Source of the DNA: CBDVBL01 sp965555375
GTDB taxonomy: Bacteria > Zixibacteria > MSB-5A5 > UBA10806
Reading direction: 5' to 3'
DNA: 64,000 nt
Assembly: GCA_965555375.1 (NCBI GenBank)
Contig: CBEWDL010000001.1
Span: 9,778-73,777, forward strand
Shown here: piece after piece, positions 43,247 through 51,473 of the stretch
How positions within the stretch are numbered: position 1 is the stretch's first letter
Layout: every line of letters starts with the position of its first letter
Made by a program: the position numbers and the translations under genes
The notes under the pieces: generated by a model
The model's input: the letters and a program-made list of their open reading frames with translations, nothing else
What the model was told of the DNA's origin: nothing
Database searches by the model: none

Positions 43247-43249
43247 CGG
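43226..43249 (+). repeat. REP-like palindrome, copy 5, overlapping the RAYT 3' end
   Basis: Arms CCGTCAGGAA (43226-43235) and TTCCTGACGG (43240-43249) around loop AGGG, followed by CGCGGGG. The TGA of the RAYT gene (43244-43246) lies in the right arm. Confidence 0.9.
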
Positions 43250-43273
43250 CGCGGGGGAGTGCACAAATTGGCG

Positions 43274-43296
43274 GTTACGGCAAGCCGTGACTCGCA
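43274..43296. repeat. family-2 palindrome, copy 2
   Basis: GTTACGGC-AA-GCCGTGAC (43274-43291, one G-T pair), then TCGCA. It shares arms, AA loop and TCGC tail with 4381-4403. Confidence 0.6.
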
Positions 43297-43327
43297 GGCT
43301 AAGGGTCTTGGTCCTGAGGGGAATCTG

Positions 43328-43465
43328 GTGAATAAACCAGATAACGGGATTGCTGTAGTTCAGATAAAATATGACGAGAATGGTGATTTTTTGGAAAAGA
43401 GATATTATGACGCTGATATGGTGCTTTCCGTAGTATCCTATGAAGATAGCAGTGATGCAAGGTAG
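43328..43465 (+). CDS. possible 45-residue protein between RAYT and hutI
   Basis: A small frame starting at GTG 43328 with TGAGGGG seven bases upstream, ending seven bases before hutI. It is acidic and strand-like (IAVVQIKYDENGDFLEKRYY, then MVLSVVSYED), and the codons look like those of neighbouring genes. The frame is open further left to 43259 but then reads through a palindrome. It could be a true small protein or the end of a gene cut by the insertion. No family is recognised. Confidence 0.42.
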   Translation: MNKPDNGIAVVQIKYDENGDFLEKRYYDADMVLSVVSYEDSSDAR

Positions 43466-43471
43466 GTCTAT

Positions 43472-44740
43472 ATGCAAACTCTCACAGCCTCTTTAATAAT
43501 CAAGAACGCCTCGCAGCTGGTCACCATGCACGATCCGAAGAAAATCGGGCCGAAGGGTGGCAAGGATATGGGGCAGCTCAACATAATCAAGAACGGGGCG
43601 GTGGCGATCTACGGCTCGCGGATAGTAGCCGTGGGTGAAACAAAGAGCATACTCAAAAAGGTTAGAATTACCAGGAGAACGAAAATATTCGACGCCGAAA
43701 AGCGGGTGGTCACACCCGGCCTGATCGATCCGCACACGCATCCGGTCTTCGCCGGGCAGAGATCGGCGGAGTTCGAGATGCGGATCGCCGGGAAATCGTA
43801 TATGGAGATCGCCAAAGCCGGCGGCGGAATCAATTCGACAGTGAAATCGGTCAGGAAAGCATCGAAAAATAAACTCAAGGAAAACGGACGGAAGATTCTC
43901 GATAAGATGCTCTCTTATGGAACCACTACAATCGAGGCCAAATCTGGCTACGGCCTGACCACCAGAGACGAGATTAAGCAATTGCAAGCGATAAAGGAGT
44001 TAAGCCAGGAGCATGAAGTGGATCTGGTCCCGACTTTTCTGGGAGCACATGAGATCCCTCCGGAGTATAAGAAGAATCCGGATGCCTATGTCAACCTGGT
44101 TTGCACGGAGATGATCCCGAAGGTGGTTTCGAAAAATCTGGCGGTTTTCTGCGATGTGTTCTGCGAAAGAGGCGTTTTCACCACCAAACAGACCAGGGTA
44201 ATTTTGCAAACTGCCCAGGCGTTCGGATTGAGGGCCAAGCTTCATGCCGATGAACTTCACAATACCGGCGGCGCGGAGTTGGCGGCGGAGTTCGGGGCGG
44301 CATCGGCCGATCATCTCGTCTGCGTCAACGATGAGGGGATTCACCTGATGCAGAAAGCGGGGGTGGTGCCGGTTCTCCTGCCGGGCACAACTTTCTATCT
44401 GGGGCTGGACAAGGACGCGCCGGCCGGAAAGATGATCGATAAAGGGCTCCCCGTAGCCCTGGCGACAGACTGCAATCCGGGATCGTCGATGACCGAATCG
44501 ATGCAGATGATCATGACCCTGGCCTGTCTCAAATACGGGATGTCTCCGGCGGAAGTCCTGACGGCATCGACGTTGAATGCCGCCTATGCCATCGGCAAGG
44601 AGAGCGAAACGGGTTCCCTGGCGCCCGGTAAATGGGCCGATCTGGTTATATGGGACGCCGAGGATTATCGTGAGATTCCATATCATTTCGGCGGCAATAT
44701 GGTCGATAGCGTATTCAAGCGAGGGGAGAAAGTCCGGTGA
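43472..44740 (+). CDS. hutI: imidazolonepropionase
   Basis: Hydrolyses imidazolonepropionate to formiminoglutamate in histidine breakdown. The metal-binding DPHTHPVFAGQR, YGTTTIEAKSGYGL, HADELHNTGGAELAAEFGAASADHL, and LATDCNPGSSMTESM with the Asp ligand are all present in the usual order of the amidohydrolase barrel. The length of 422 residues is normal. AAGGTAGG precedes the ATG. Its stop overlaps the GTG of lptE. Confidence 0.97.
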   Translation: MQTLTASLIIKNASQLVTMHDPKKIGPKGGKDMGQLNIIKNGAVAIYGSRIVAVGETKSILKKVRITRRTKIFDAEKRVVTPGLIDPHTHPVFAGQRSAEFEMRIAGKSYMEIAKAGGGINSTVKSVRKASKNKLKENGRKILDKMLSYGTTTIEAKSGYGLTTRDEIKQLQAIKELSQEHEVDLVPTFLGAHEIPPEYKKNPDAYVNLVCTEMIPKVVSKNLAVFCDVFCERGVFTTKQTRVILQTAQAFGLRAKLHADELHNTGGAELAAEFGAASADHLVCVNDEGIHLMQKAGVVPVLLPGTTFYLGLDKDAPAGKMIDKGLPVALATDCNPGSSMTESMQMIMTLACLKYGMSPAEVLTASTLNAAYAIGKESETGSLAPGKWADLVIWDAEDYREIPYHFGGNMVDSVFKRGEKVR

Positions 44741-45231
44741 GAATCAAGCTCGTATCGCTGGCAGCCGCCATGACGTTGCTCTTCGCTATCTCATGCGGAG
44801 TATATACGTTCTCACCGTCGGCTCTCAGCGGCATTAAGTCTCTGGCCATACCGCTTTTTGAGAATCAGACACCTGAAAGCGGCTTGCGCGAGGATTTGAC
44901 GGATCGGTTATCCCAGGCCTTCGTCGATGATAACACTCTGAGAGTGGTGCCGGAAGGCCGCGCCGATGCTGTTTTACGCGGATCAGTTATTTCTTACAGC
45001 CGCGAGGCCTATACCTACAGCGAGGCCGAGGTGGTCAGCGAATATATAGTCCGCATCGGGATCAATGTTGAATTTGCTGAAAAAAAGAGCGGGGAAATCA
45101 TCTGGGAAGAGAGAAATATGTCGAACTGGGGCACCTATGATTCGGCCACTCAGTTCGAGGACGACGGCAAAGAAATGGCCATCGGCAAGCTTGTCGAGGA
45201 CATATTAAATAAGACCGTAAAGGGATGGTAA
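44737..45231 (+). CDS. lptE: LptE-like LPS-assembly lipoprotein
   Basis: A 164-residue lipoprotein with signal sequence ending FAISC (lipobox, Cys at about 20), then GVYTFSPSALSGIKSLAIPLFENQTPESGLREDLTDRLSQAF, a pattern typical of LptE, the plug of the LptD barrel that inserts lipopolysaccharide. The middle AVLRGSVISYSREAYTYSE and VNVEF-like strands also fit. The GTG start overlaps the hutI stop codon, so the gene may ride on the hut transcript. Confidence 0.85.
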   Translation: MRIKLVSLAAAMTLLFAISCGVYTFSPSALSGIKSLAIPLFENQTPESGLREDLTDRLSQAFVDDNTLRVVPEGRADAVLRGSVISYSREAYTYSEAEVVSEYIVRIGINVEFAEKKSGEIIWEERNMSNWGTYDSATQFEDDGKEMAIGKLVEDILNKTVKGW

Positions 45232-45261
45232 TCAAAAAGGCCTTTTGGGAAGAGGTTTTAA

Positions 45262-46269
45262 ATGAAAATTAGAAGCATATTAATCATCGTGATTGTGTCA
45301 TTGATGGCACAGGCGCTATTGGTGCAGAACGTTTCGGCCATAAATTCAAAAGCCGGGACGTCGGCCTATACTTTTCTGAAGATTGGAACGGGCGCCAAAT
45401 CTCAAGCTCTGGGAGGAGCCTTTGTCGGGTTAGCTGACGATGAGACCGCCCTTTACTATAATCCGGCCGGGCTGACGGCCGATGGAGAAAGTTACCAGTT
45501 ATACGATGACTTATTGGATACTCCTAAACGGAAACAGGTCGAAAACCGGTTCACCGCATCCTATATAAACTACCTTCTCGATTTTCAATACGGTTTTGTC
45601 GGTTATGTCAGGAACCTGGATGACAGAACATCGGCGGGGCTGTCAATCGCCTATCAAAACTATGGCACTTTCAACCGACTCGATGCCACGGGAGATAAGA
45701 TCGGTACCTTCGGCGCCTCCGATATGGCGATTGGCCTTACGTATTCGAAGCGGATCAGGTCGGATCTGTCCCTGGGCGGAACAGGCAAATTCATTTATGA
45801 GAAGATCGATATCTATTCGTCAAACGGCCTGGCCGTGGATGTCGGTCTTATGTATCTGGTCACCGCCGATGGTTCTACCAGGATCGGTTTTGCCCTGACG
45901 AATTTCGGCGCTCAGCTTTCGGGTCTTACCGAAACTCATAAGGACCCTATGCCGACCAAAGTCGCCATAGGTCTTTCGCATAGACTTCGAGGTCTACCCA
46001 CGGTTTTCACCACGGAGATCGGCAAACCGTTCGATAACGAGTTCTATCTATCATTGGGGACCGAGATTGTTTCGCTCAGTCCGTTCTTTTTGAGAATCGG
46101 CTGGACCAGCGCCGGCAGGGACTACAAGACCGGCTCCGACGGGGATAATATGGCGGGTTTTGCCGGCGGGTTCGGTTACAACTATAAGGAATATACAATA
46201 GATTACTCGTATTCATCCTATGCTGATCTCGGTTCTGTGCACCGGGTCTCATTGGGAGCGGGGTTTTAG
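45262..46269 (+). CDS. PorV/PorQ-family outer-membrane protein
   Basis: A 335-residue barrel with signal peptide (about residues 1-26). GAKSQALGGAFVGLADDETALYYNPAGL is the family signature. Related barrels in Bacteroidota act in the type IX secretion system (PorV/PorQ), but many FCB-superphylum members carry them without a proved role. No gliding or secretion partners are seen in the window. Beta strands run to the terminal LGAGF. A hairpin with T-run follows within the next gene's 5' end. Confidence 0.85.
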   Translation: MKIRSILIIVIVSLMAQALLVQNVSAINSKAGTSAYTFLKIGTGAKSQALGGAFVGLADDETALYYNPAGLTADGESYQLYDDLLDTPKRKQVENRFTASYINYLLDFQYGFVGYVRNLDDRTSAGLSIAYQNYGTFNRLDATGDKIGTFGASDMAIGLTYSKRIRSDLSLGGTGKFIYEKIDIYSSNGLAVDVGLMYLVTADGSTRIGFALTNFGAQLSGLTETHKDPMPTKVAIGLSHRLRGLPTVFTTEIGKPFDNEFYLSLGTEIVSLSPFFLRIGWTSAGRDYKTGSDGDNMAGFAGGFGYNYKEYTIDYSYSSYADLGSVHRVSLGAGF

Positions 46270-46272
46270 AAT

Positions 46273-47007
46273 TTGCTGGAGGTTCTCAAGGTTATACAAG
46301 GTCTTTTCCTTCGGGCCTCCGTGAGGCCCGTTTTTGCGGTGCTTCTTATTTTTGTCGCTTCGTCCAAAGGCGAAGAGAACACATCCGGTGTTGCCTCAGT
46401 AACTTATCTGGAAGGAGTTGCCCGCGTGCGGAAACCAGGTTCTGAGGGGTGGCTGAAGGTTGAGGAGTCAGCTATCATATCAGCCGGCGACAGTGTGAAG
46501 ACGCTGGCTAATTCTCGCGCTGAAGTCAGATTAACAGACAATAATACTGTGAGGATTGGTTCATCAACCACTATAGGAATCGCAGACTCCGCTGAGATTA
46601 CTCTTGAATCCGGAGAGATCTGGATGGTGGTCGGACAAGTCGACCGGATTCTGAGTATGAAGATAAAATCACCAGTGACGATAGCTGAAATCAGGGAAGC
46701 TGCCGCCCGGTTCTCGGTTGGCCAGGATGGCTCGACGGAAATAAAAGTATATGATGGTCAGATTGACTTAAAGATATTGCCTGTGACGGTGGACCCGGAA
46801 TCCGCAGCATCCGATTCGGCATCTTATGAGGCGGCCGACACGCTCGACGCCGTTACCGGTGAAAAAGAGGTTTTGCTGGAGGCGGATCGTAAAATAATCG
46901 TTACCTCGGGCGGGGAAATTGTCTTTCAAGGGGCCTTCGATATCGATGATTTGGACGAAGACAATGACTGGGTCAGATGGAATATGGCCCGGGATGGGGG
47001 AAAATAA
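46273..47007 (+). CDS. FecR-domain exported protein
   Basis: Up to 244 residues. After an N-terminal hydrophobic stretch (VFAVLLIFVASS), the FecR beta domain is clear: VTYLEGVARVRKPGSEGWLKV, ISAGDSVKTLANSRAEVRLTDNNTVRIGSST, LESGEIWMVV, and VYDGQIDLK. A C-terminal acidic tail follows. The TTG at 46273 is the earliest start, but the GTG at 46321 lies inside the terminator-like hairpin and just before the signal-like segment, so the true start is uncertain. FecR domains often regulate or scaffold envelope structures. Confidence 0.78.
   Translation: MLEVLKVIQGLFLRASVRPVFAVLLIFVASSKGEENTSGVASVTYLEGVARVRKPGSEGWLKVEESAIISAGDSVKTLANSRAEVRLTDNNTVRIGSSTTIGIADSAEITLESGEIWMVVGQVDRILSMKIKSPVTIAEIREAAARFSVGQDGSTEIKVYDGQIDLKILPVTVDPESAASDSASYEAADTLDAVTGEKEVLLEADRKIIVTSGGEIVFQGAFDIDDLDEDNDWVRWNMARDGGK
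46312..46335 (+). terminator. terminator-like hairpin at the 5' end of the FecR gene
   Basis: CGGGCCT (46312-46318) and AGGCCCG (46324-46330) around CCGTG, followed by five T. It could end the porV-like transcript or attenuate the FecR gene, depending on where that gene starts. Confidence 0.6.
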
Positions 47008-47074
47008 AACATCGCTTGCTCGAAGAGATTTGACAGCAGAGCATAGATATTCGTCTCTTATAAATAATTATTTC

Positions 47075-48388
47075 TTAATTCGGGGATCCGGCCAGCTTTT
47101 CAACTTTCAATTTCTTTACGCGATGACCCTTCTTTTCCAGTATTGTAATCTTTAAGCCGGCGATATTTATTGTTTCGTTCAATTCCGGTATACGATCGAT
47201 TTTGTCTATCAGCATGCCGGCGATTGACTCGAATTCGCCTTCGGGAGGCTTTGTCCCGAATCTCTCGCAGACCAGATCAGCGTCAACTGAGCCCCTGACT
47301 ATGGCGGTCCCGTCCGGCTGCATAATGATAGCCTCATCTTCGGTGTCGTATTCGTCCTGGATCTCGCCGACGATTTCCTCCAGGATGTCCTCGAGCGTTA
47401 TGATACCTGCGGTGCCGCCGAAATCGTCGAGCACGATAGCCATATGATTTCTCTCCCGCTGCATATCTTTAAGTATCTCCGAGATCTTTTTAGAATCCGG
47501 TATGAAAAAAGGTTCGCGCATAATGTCCCGCAAAATAATGAGCCCGCCGGTTCTGAAAATATTGAGAAGGTCGAGAACGTTTAGAATACCCCTGATGTTG
47601 TCGAGGTTTTCCTCGTAGACGGGCAAGCGCGAGAAGGGCTCCATGGTTGCCACTTTGAGGATATTCTCCGGTTTCTCATCGATCTCCACGGCCACCATCT
47701 CCGTTCGCGGAGTCATGGCGTTACGGGCGACTATATCCGAAAACTCAAATACAGAATGGATCATCTTGTGTTCATCAGGTTCGAATACACCATGCTTGAG
47801 GCCCTCTGTTAATATTATTTTGACCTCCTCCTCGGTGACGATGTGATCCCTTCTAATTTCCGGTGAGATCCCGATGGCCTTTAAACATAAATTGGTTGAC
47901 CATGTCAGCAAATTTATGAATATGCTCAGCAGCTTGAGGGACCACCATGTTGCGGGGCCGACCCAGAGCGCAATTCTTTCTGAAAAGCGGATGGCCAGGG
48001 CTTTGGGAACAAGCTCGGCCAGAACGAGAAAAGTATACGAAATCACAATAACAACCAGAGTGATCGAGATCGATTCTGCGGCCTGATTTATGGCTACGAT
48101 GGGAACGGATTCGATCAACGGCTTGATGACCAGGATTGCGGTGGCGCCGCCCAGTGCGCTTGCCGCCGAGGCTGTGACCGTCATGCCGATCTGAACGATA
48201 GCGAAGAAGCTGTCCGGATTATTCTTGAGCTTTTCCACGAATACGGCCCTTGAATCGCCGGACTCTGCTAATTCCTTTATGCGGCTTTTGCGAAGCGCGA
48301 TAATCGCAATTTCCGAGGCGGAAAAGAATCCTGATACGAAGACCAAAACCAGGATTATTACTATTTCGAGCCAGAATTTCAGGTCCAT
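47075..48388 (-). CDS. CNNM/CorC (hemolysin-like) membrane protein with CBS pair
   Basis: A 437-residue divalent-cation transporter or efflux protein. The DUF21/CNNM transmembrane domain (about residues 1-190; FFSASEIAIIALRKSRIKEL, LVLAELVPKALA) is followed by two CBS domains (from about residue 210; MTPRTEMVAVEIDEKPE, and MREPFFIPDSKKISEIL...DFGGTAGIITLEDILEEIVGEI) and a C-terminal CorC_HlyC domain. It is probably involved in Mg2+ or Co2+ handling. It lies 13 bases downstream of htpX on the minus strand. Confidence 0.93.
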   Translation of the reverse strand: MDLKFWLEIVIILVLVFVSGFFSASEIAIIALRKSRIKELAESGDSRAVFVEKLKNNPDSFFAIVQIGMTVTASAASALGGATAILVIKPLIESVPIVAINQAAESISITLVVIVISYTFLVLAELVPKALAIRFSERIALWVGPATWWSLKLLSIFINLLTWSTNLCLKAIGISPEIRRDHIVTEEEVKIILTEGLKHGVFEPDEHKMIHSVFEFSDIVARNAMTPRTEMVAVEIDEKPENILKVATMEPFSRLPVYEENLDNIRGILNVLDLLNIFRTGGLIILRDIMREPFFIPDSKKISEILKDMQRERNHMAIVLDDFGGTAGIITLEDILEEIVGEIQDEYDTEDEAIIMQPDGTAIVRGSVDADLVCERFGTKPPEGEFESIAGMLIDKIDRIPELNETINIAGLKITILEKKGHRVKKLKVEKLAGSPN

Positions 48389-48401
48389 CTAATGGTTCTG
48401 C

Positions 48402-49250
48402 TTACAGCCCATCTCTGGCGTAGTTTTCCAGGCGAGCTATCCTCTCCTCGACGGGAGGATGGGTCGAAAAAAGAGCCGTTATATCTCTCTTATTAAGAGG
48501 GTTGACGATAAAAAGATGCGCAGATGCCGGATTCGCCTTAAGAGGAATTATCCTGCTTCTATCATGGAGCTTTTTAAGCGCCGATGCCAGTGCGAGAGGT
48601 TTATGGGAGATCTCCGCCGAGGCCCTGTCGGCCATGTATTCCCTCTGGCGAGAGATAGCCATCTGAACCATAGCTGCCGCGATGGGAGCCAGGATGCCCA
48701 CCAGGAGCAGAATAACGATATTGCCTCCACCCTCATCGTCATCGCCGCGGCCGAAAAAGGGCATCCAGCGTGCCATGAAAGCGATATACGAGATGGCTCC
48801 GGCGATGGTGGCGGCTATGGCTCCGACGAGAGTATCCCTGTTTCTGACGTGGCCCAGCTCATGCGCCATGACGGCCGCCAGCTCGTCGTCATTAAGCAGT
48901 TTCAGAATACCCTCCGTAGCGGCCACGGCGGCATGCTCAGGGTTTCTGCCGGTAGCGAAGGCGTTGGGACTCTCCGTTGGAATTATATAGACCCTCGGCA
49001 TCGGCAGGCCGGCCATCTGGCAGGCGGACCTGACGATACCGAAGAGCCGGGGGTTATCGCCTTCTTTGATTTCTTTTGCCCTGCAAGCAGCCAGAACGAT
49101 CTTATCAGAGAACCAATAGGCCCCCATATTCATGATGAGCGCCATAATGAAAGCAAACGTGACCCCATTCCGACCGCCGATCAAATAGCCGATGAGAATC
49201 AATAGCAGAGTCAAAACGACGAACAATAGAGCGGTTTTAAAAGTGTTCAT
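48402..49250 (-). CDS. htpX: HtpX-family membrane zinc metalloprotease
   Basis: A 282-residue inner-membrane M48 protease that degrades misfolded membrane proteins. Two N-terminal helices are followed by the FATGRNPEHAAVAATEGIL segment, the zinc motif HELGHVRNRD, two further helices, and the third zinc ligand region SRQREYMADRASAEI. The final FSTHPPVEERIARLE is typical. A GGGAGGATC ribosome site precedes the ATG. Confidence 0.96.
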   Translation of the reverse strand: MNTFKTALLFVVLTLLLILIGYLIGGRNGVTFAFIMALIMNMGAYWFSDKIVLAACRAKEIKEGDNPRLFGIVRSACQMAGLPMPRVYIIPTESPNAFATGRNPEHAAVAATEGILKLLNDDELAAVMAHELGHVRNRDTLVGAIAATIAGAISYIAFMARWMPFFGRGDDDEGGGNIVILLLVGILAPIAAAMVQMAISRQREYMADRASAEISHKPLALASALKKLHDRSRIIPLKANPASAHLFIVNPLNKRDITALFSTHPPVEERIARLENYARDGL

Positions 49251-49428
49251 TTGATCCTCCCGGTGACATAAGATACAACTCCCGATCCAGTGGCGTCAAG
49301 TCAAACCGTCGCAGCATAAACTCCAGTGCCCCGAAAGCCGTCTTCCCAGACGCATTCTTATACCGCGAATAGACGGCATCTGTTTCATGCCTGCCGCTTT
49401 GAGCTTTTTCCTTTTGCTTTCCCGGCAA
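49237..49428 (-). CDS. possible small protein upstream of htpX
   Basis: A 63-residue frame ending 14 bases inside the htpX start region. It is basic at the N-terminus and contains GALEFMLRRFDLTPLDRELYLM. No ribosome site is evident and the end overlaps the htpX ribosome site. It may be spurious; it is listed because the gap otherwise has no gene. Confidence 0.25.
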   Translation of the reverse strand: MPGKQKEKAQSGRHETDAVYSRYKNASGKTAFGALEFMLRRFDLTPLDRELYLMSPGGSNEHF

Positions 49429-49442
49429 ATGAGTTAAAGATA

Positions 49443-50420
49443 TTAGCTGAAAAATGAGTAGAATATAAAGGAGAAATATCCCAGTAGAAAAAATAGTCCT
49501 ATTGGCCGACAGATCCTGATATTCTCTTTTAAGACGGGAAATACCGCTATAGTAAACAGAAGCATAATCGGCATATTGATATATACATCCTTCTTCTCTA
49601 CGGGTATGGGTAGAATAAGCGCCGCCACACCGAGTATAAGAAGCGTATTGAAAGTATTGCTCCCCAGAACCATGCCCAGATTAATCATTCCTTCCTTTTT
49701 TATAGATGCAACAACCGAAACGACGAGTTCAGGCATTGAAGTACCGAGCGCTACTATTGAAAGGCCAATGACCATCTGGCTCACGCCAAATGATGCCGCT
49801 ATAGATACAGCGCTTTTGACCAATAGATGTGAGCCAACCAGGAGCACCGTTAAGCCGATTAGAGAAAAAAGCAGGTTATATAATGGTCTTTTCTCTTTGG
49901 TCTTCCGGCTTATGATGCCTTCGATCTCTTTTTCCGCCTCCTCTATTTCTTTTTCGAATTTGCTGAGCATCCTTTTGCGCACGGTTATGATATTGTAAGA
50001 AATGAAAACAACAAATAAGGCAATCAATATAAAGCCGTCAAACCGGCCAATGGAGCCATCGAGGCTAAAGATGAACAAAAATAACGAAGCAATAACCAGA
50101 TACGGAAATTCTCTTCTCACAGCTCTCTCTTCCGGTTTGGGCGGGAAGAATAATATTACCAGGCCCAATATCAAACCTATGTTGGCGATATTGCTGCCGA
50201 TAACATTCCCCAATGCGATGGCGCTATTTTTCTCAAGCGAGGCAACGGTACTTACCAGGAGCTCCGGGGCGGATGTCCCGAAAGCAACAATGGTCGAACC
50301 GATAATAAGCGGTGAAATACCGATACTTTTTGCCAACCATGAACTATGAGAAACCAACCGTTCCGCTCCCCAGTACAGCAAAGCGATACTGACGATGAAT
50401 AAGAGGATATCAATAATCAT
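49443..50420 (-). CDS. Na+/Ca2+ exchanger-family (CaCA) antiporter
   Basis: A 325-residue YrbG-like exchanger with ten to eleven hydrophobic helices in two inverted repeats. The alpha-1 repeat is in GSTIVAFGTSAPELLVS and GNVIGSNIANIGLILG. The alpha-2 repeat is in GLSIVALGTSMPELVVSV and GMVLGSNTFNTLLILG, with the ion-binding Glu and Asn. A central charged cytoplasmic loop (SKFEKEIEEAEKEIEGI) is seen. The ATG overlaps a small frame by ATGA. Confidence 0.94.
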   Translation of the reverse strand: MIIDILLFIVSIALLYWGAERLVSHSSWLAKSIGISPLIIGSTIVAFGTSAPELLVSTVASLEKNSAIALGNVIGSNIANIGLILGLVILFFPPKPEERAVRREFPYLVIASLFLFIFSLDGSIGRFDGFILIALFVVFISYNIITVRKRMLSKFEKEIEEAEKEIEGIISRKTKEKRPLYNLLFSLIGLTVLLVGSHLLVKSAVSIAASFGVSQMVIGLSIVALGTSMPELVVSVVASIKKEGMINLGMVLGSNTFNTLLILGVAALILPIPVEKKDVYINMPIMLLFTIAVFPVLKENIRICRPIGLFFLLGYFSFIFYSFFS

Positions 50421-50530
50421 TCCAGAAGCCCGGTAATCTCGATAGTGTTGCCATATTCGATCTTGATGCTGGCAGTGTCAAAACGGCTTGATTTCCAGGG
50501 ATTGGCTGTGGCGGTGGTTGTAAAAATCAA
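50417..50530 (-). CDS. possible small frame in phase with, and after, the PTS-IIA/CBS stop
   Basis: Between the UGA of the PTS-IIA/CBS gene (50543-50545) and the exchanger start, the same frame stays open for 41 codons. It reads ANPWKSSRFDTASIKIEYGN, then TIEITGLLE and a stop that overlaps the exchanger ATG (ATGA). A TTG at 50530 could start it. It may be a small coupled protein, a C-terminal extension reached by UGA readthrough, or the remnant of a mutated longer gene. No family is recognised. Confidence 0.35.
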   Translation of the reverse strand: MIFTTTATANPWKSSRFDTASIKIEYGNTIEITGLLE

Positions 50531-50542
50531 AGGCCATCCAGA

Positions 50543-51448
50543 TCAACCGCGGATTATTTTGGAGACTATGTCGGATCGGGAAAGGACGCCGACCAGTTTA
50601 TCGCCTTTGACAACCATGACGCGGTCGGCATCTTTGAATAACATCAGGGCCGCAGCCTCGACAACCTGCGCTCTCTCCGAGATGGTGGCGATATCCCGGT
50701 TCATGACATCCTTAACGCGAACCTGATCTTCCTGTCTTAAGAGATCCTCAAACGGCTCCAGTTCCGGCAGGTGGGCCAGGTTAGCTATAAAACTCTCATA
50801 ATCAGGCAATGCGAATTCCAGAAGCTCCTTCTCGGAGATCTCACCGGTGATTTTTCCGCTGGCATCGACGACCGGAAGACCATCCACCTTATGCTTGAAC
50901 ATGATGTTGGCGACGTTTTTCAGGGAATCATCCGGAGATACAGTGGGAGTTTTCTCCGACATAATATCGGCGACAATTAAGGCTTTCTGGACCCTTATGC
51001 CGGCGTTCTCGATGACGCTGATAAGTTCTTTAGATGAACTAACCGCAGCGATCTTATCGATGATCTCCGACCGGCGGGCGAAGTTGGCGAGGCCGGATAA
51101 GGTCTGGAGATAAAGCTTGGAAATATTTCTGGGGGTCAACAGAAGGCAGATGGCCCTTAATGAAATCCCATCAGGGGCATCGGTATCTATTCCCTCCTTT
51201 ATGATTCCCAGGACAATATGTAGATCATCCACGGCATCGGTGCGTGCGTGGGGGAAGGCGAAACCTCGCCCGAAGGAGGTGGAACCGTATCCTTCCCTCT
51301 CCATAACGGCCATCAATATCTGATTTTTGTTCCTGTCGGGATATTTGCTGCAGAAGAGATTGGCCAGGTGTTCAACGGCCTCGTCTTTAGTTTTGACCCT
51401 CATATCCACATCGACTAAATCACTATGGAAGAATCGAGCCAGATTCAT
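50543..51448 (-). CDS. PTS-EIIA (fructose/nitrogen type) fused to a CBS-domain pair
   Basis: A 301-residue two-domain regulator. Residues about 1-150 form an EIIA-Fru/Ntr domain with the phosphorylated His in GFAFPHARTD. Residues about 160-300 carry two CBS motifs (VADIMSEKTPTVSPDDSLKNVANIMFKHKVDGLPVVDASG and VKDVMNRDIATISERAQVVEAAALMLFKDADRVMVVKGDKLVG). It likely senses phosphorylation state and adenine nucleotides to regulate a transporter, perhaps the neighbouring exchanger. No sugar-specific PTS permease is nearby. Confidence 0.92.
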   Translation of the reverse strand: MNLARFFHSDLVDVDMRVKTKDEAVEHLANLFCSKYPDRNKNQILMAVMEREGYGSTSFGRGFAFPHARTDAVDDLHIVLGIIKEGIDTDAPDGISLRAICLLLTPRNISKLYLQTLSGLANFARRSEIIDKIAAVSSSKELISVIENAGIRVQKALIVADIMSEKTPTVSPDDSLKNVANIMFKHKVDGLPVVDASGKITGEISEKELLEFALPDYESFIANLAHLPELEPFEDLLRQEDQVRVKDVMNRDIATISERAQVVEAAALMLFKDADRVMVVKGDKLVGVLSRSDIVSKIIRG

Positions 51449-51473
51449 TCTTTAACTCCCTGTTCCCTTCCGT

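Noticed and set aside
44000..44686. 228-codon minus-strand open frame
   Set aside because: Antisense to hutI, Arg/His-rich text without any domain.
45262..46269. A complete type IX secretion system
   Set aside because: Only a PorV/PorQ-like barrel is present; no PorK, PorL, PorM, PorN, SprA or C-terminal sorting domains are seen.
48459..49205. 248-codon plus-strand open frame
   Set aside because: Antisense to htpX; composition is Arg/His/Gly-rich as expected for a mirror frame.
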